Source: an uncultured Lachnospiraceae bacterium (lineage in GTDB: Bacteria; Bacillota; Clostridia; Lachnospirales; Lachnospiraceae). Taken from it: a DNA stretch of 64,000 nucleotides. The stretch lies in NCBI GenBank assembly GCA_947172645.1, contig CAMWBY010000014.1, positions 1 through 64,000 on the forward strand, in the 5' to 3' direction. A program made the translations under genes and the position numbers. The notes under the pieces were generated by a model that made no database searches, had not been told where the DNA came from, and saw nothing but the letters and a program-made list of their open reading frames with translations. The stretch's first letter is position 1. Each line of letters opens with the position of its first letter. Positions 62,799-64,000 of this stretch are shown in pieces.

Positions 62799-64000
62799 CT
62801 ACGAGAACCAACCGCCGTCCCTAAGCTCCTGCATCATGCTGTCTAACATCTGCATCTCCATGTCGTCAGGCTGCCCGTCATATTTCTCCTTCGCCTTCTC
62901 ATAATATTCCCGCATTCGGCTGTAATCCCTGTCCTCGTTGTCCTTAGACTGCTGCCTGTCCGCCTCCAGATAAGCAAGCCTCTTATATACTTCATAGCGT
63001 TCCGGGTAGCTCTCCGCCATCTGTAAAAGCAATGCCTCCGCCTCGTCAAAACGCTCCATATCCTCATAAAGAATCGCCATATTCTGCTGTAACTGGTAAG
63101 TCACACGCCCGCTGTCATAGATATTTTGGAAAAGTGCGAGCGCCTTCTCGTTATAACTATCCGCCTGCGCCTCATCCGCCCGGGCTTTCCTGGCATAAGC
63201 CTCCGCCAGGTACTCAGCCATCACCAGGTCGCCGCCGCTCTCGTATTGCTCCCTGTACTGTTCCAGCAATGCAATCTCCTGGTCTATTGCTTCATTGCCT
63301 ATCGTCCGGTAGACGTCCCTGCTAAGCAGCACCGCCCTCTTCTTCATCTGCTGGTCGGCAGTCGTGTCTATCGTCTGCTGCAAATAACCGATGGCATCCT
63401 CATACTGCCCTCTGACACGGGCAATCTCCCCCTGTGCCATGTAAATAGAATCCTGCCCAAGCCCCAGGGAAATCCCCTTGTCGAGCTGCGCCTGCGCCTC
63501 GTCCGCCTGTCCAAGCTTCGCCAGGGTAATGGCATAATCCCTGTAATACAGGCCGTTTTCTGCATTGTTCTCCAACGCATTCATAAAAAGGTTTCCGGCA
63601 TCCGGATAATCTTCCAACTCAAAATAGGCATTTCCCACCAGGAAATAAAGATTTCCGAAAGACTGTCCGTCTTCATCGGACTCCATCAAAAAGGGCTGTG
63701 TGTTGATATAGTTCTCCCCAAGTTTGATGCACTCTTCATAGTTTCCGCTTACATAAAGCAGGCGGACTTCCTCTTCGTATGCCTCAATCCGCGCCTCGGA
63801 AAGTTCTTTTGCCTCGGAAAGCAGCCTGTCGGCAGCCTCGTAATCATACTGCTCCATCTTCTCCCCTGCCTGCGCGATGCATGCATAGTAAGCGCTGTTT
63901 TGTTCCTTGCGCATCACATAAAGCCCGCCGAAGACCGTCACAATCCCTAAAGCCAGGCAGGAAAGCGCCGCAATCTGCATCCCCGTCTGCTTCCTGTGCA
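62799..64000 (-). CDS. Membrane-anchored TPR-repeat protein (5' end beyond the window)
   Basis: The reading frame is open to the window edge, so the protein is probably longer than the 393 aa that follow the first internal ATG at 63980. The sequence enters with HRKQTG and a membrane helix (IAALSCLALGIVTVFGGLYVM), then an all-helical extracellular region of about 8-10 TPR-type repeats (NLYFLVGNAYFELEDYPDAGNLF, GLYYRDYAITLAKLGQADEAQAQLDK, AILYEDMERFDEAEALLLQMA). By analogy with its neighbours the missing part may be a Ser/Thr kinase domain, making a third kinase of the locus; this is inference. Confidence 0.8.
   Translation of the reverse strand, partial: HRKQTGMQIAALSCLALGIVTVFGGLYVMRKEQNSAYYACIAQAGEKMEQYDYEAADRLLSEAKELSEARIEAYEEEVRLLYVSGNYEECIKLGENYINTQPFLMESDEDGQSFGNLYFLVGNAYFELEDYPDAGNLFMNALENNAENGLYYRDYAITLAKLGQADEAQAQLDKGISLGLGQDSIYMAQGEIARVRGQYEDAIGYLQQTIDTTADQQMKKRAVLLSRDVYRTIGNEAIDQEIALLEQYREQYESGGDLVMAEYLAEAYARKARADEAQADSYNEKALALFQNIYDSGRVTYQLQQNMAILYEDMERFDEAEALLLQMAESYPERYEVYKRLAYLEADRQQSKDNEDRDYSRMREYYEKAKEKYDGQPDDMEMQMLDSMMQELRDGGWFS

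Overview
The window looks like a chromosomal segment of a Firmicutes gut-type anaerobe, most likely Lachnospiraceae (Clostridia). The evidence is the gene families present: reverse rubrerythrin with rubredoxin, a T-box-controlled prolyl-tRNA synthetase, BlaI/BlaR1 with a DUF4825-like tail, an Leloir galactose pair with a long-type GalT, YhaM, MutS2, a VanW protein and Gram-positive Ser/Thr kinases. Promoters are clean sigma-A type (TTGACA-17-TATATT and similar) and ribosome binding sites are strong AGGAGG. No rRNA, tRNA, CRISPR array, transposase or phage integrase was seen.

Layout. 1-4.1 kb (minus): RlmD-type rRNA methyltransferase, YhaM nuclease, and an HtrA-like membrane protein whose three catalytic residues are all replaced. 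4.4-8.9 kb (plus): mutS2 with a two-component system. 8.9-12.1 kb (minus): trmL, then a tightly overlapping AIR-synthase-like / Lrp / aminotransferase operon. 12.2-15.3 kb: VanW cell-wall protein, a 31-aa membrane peptide gene, a TPR-like anchored protein and a DEDD exonuclease. 15.6-20.1 kb: XRE regulator, then galT, galK and an AraC regulator. 20.2-27.3 kb (minus): hybrid histidine kinase with HPt domain, single-domain receiver, membrane amidase, BlaR1-like and BlaI-like proteins. 27.5-31.2 kb (minus): small membrane protein, ackA, and proS with its T-box leader.

31.4-37.1 kb is an AT-richer carbohydrate island: an AraC regulator divergent from a solute-binding protein, two permeases and a GH28-fold enzyme, with no ATPase gene. 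37.2-43.7 kb (minus) holds a sugar-kinase-like protein, two tandem paralogous O-antigen-ligase-type proteins, an AI-2E-family exporter and a RluA pseudouridine synthase. 43.8-46.5 kb is a second two-component system and a rhodanese-fold protein without its catalytic cysteine. 46.7-48.2 kb (plus) is a peroxide/oxygen defence cluster: PerR/Fur regulator with a perfect dyad operator, reverse rubrerythrin, and a 57-aa rubredoxin.

48.4-50.9 kb (minus) is the most striking locus: an AT-rich three-gene operon of an ImmA/IrrE-type metallopeptidase, a class III nucleotide-cyclase protein with a degenerate Nudix-like C-terminus, and a three-helix membrane effector of the DUF5706 kind. This is the composition of a Pycsar anti-phage system, with a non-canonical sensor tail and an added peptidase, behind a promoter overlaid with GCCAAA half-sites.

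51.0-64.0 kb (minus) is a second unusual system: two tandem Ser/Thr kinases that carry a glutamine-rich tandem-repeat linker, one membrane helix and an extracellular OmpA-like peptidoglycan-binding domain; a 1654-aa RHS-repeat protein with a WXG/LXG-like helical N-terminus; a 48-aa membrane protein; and a membrane-anchored TPR protein that runs off the window. Order and strand suggest one envelope or secretion-linked signalling locus.
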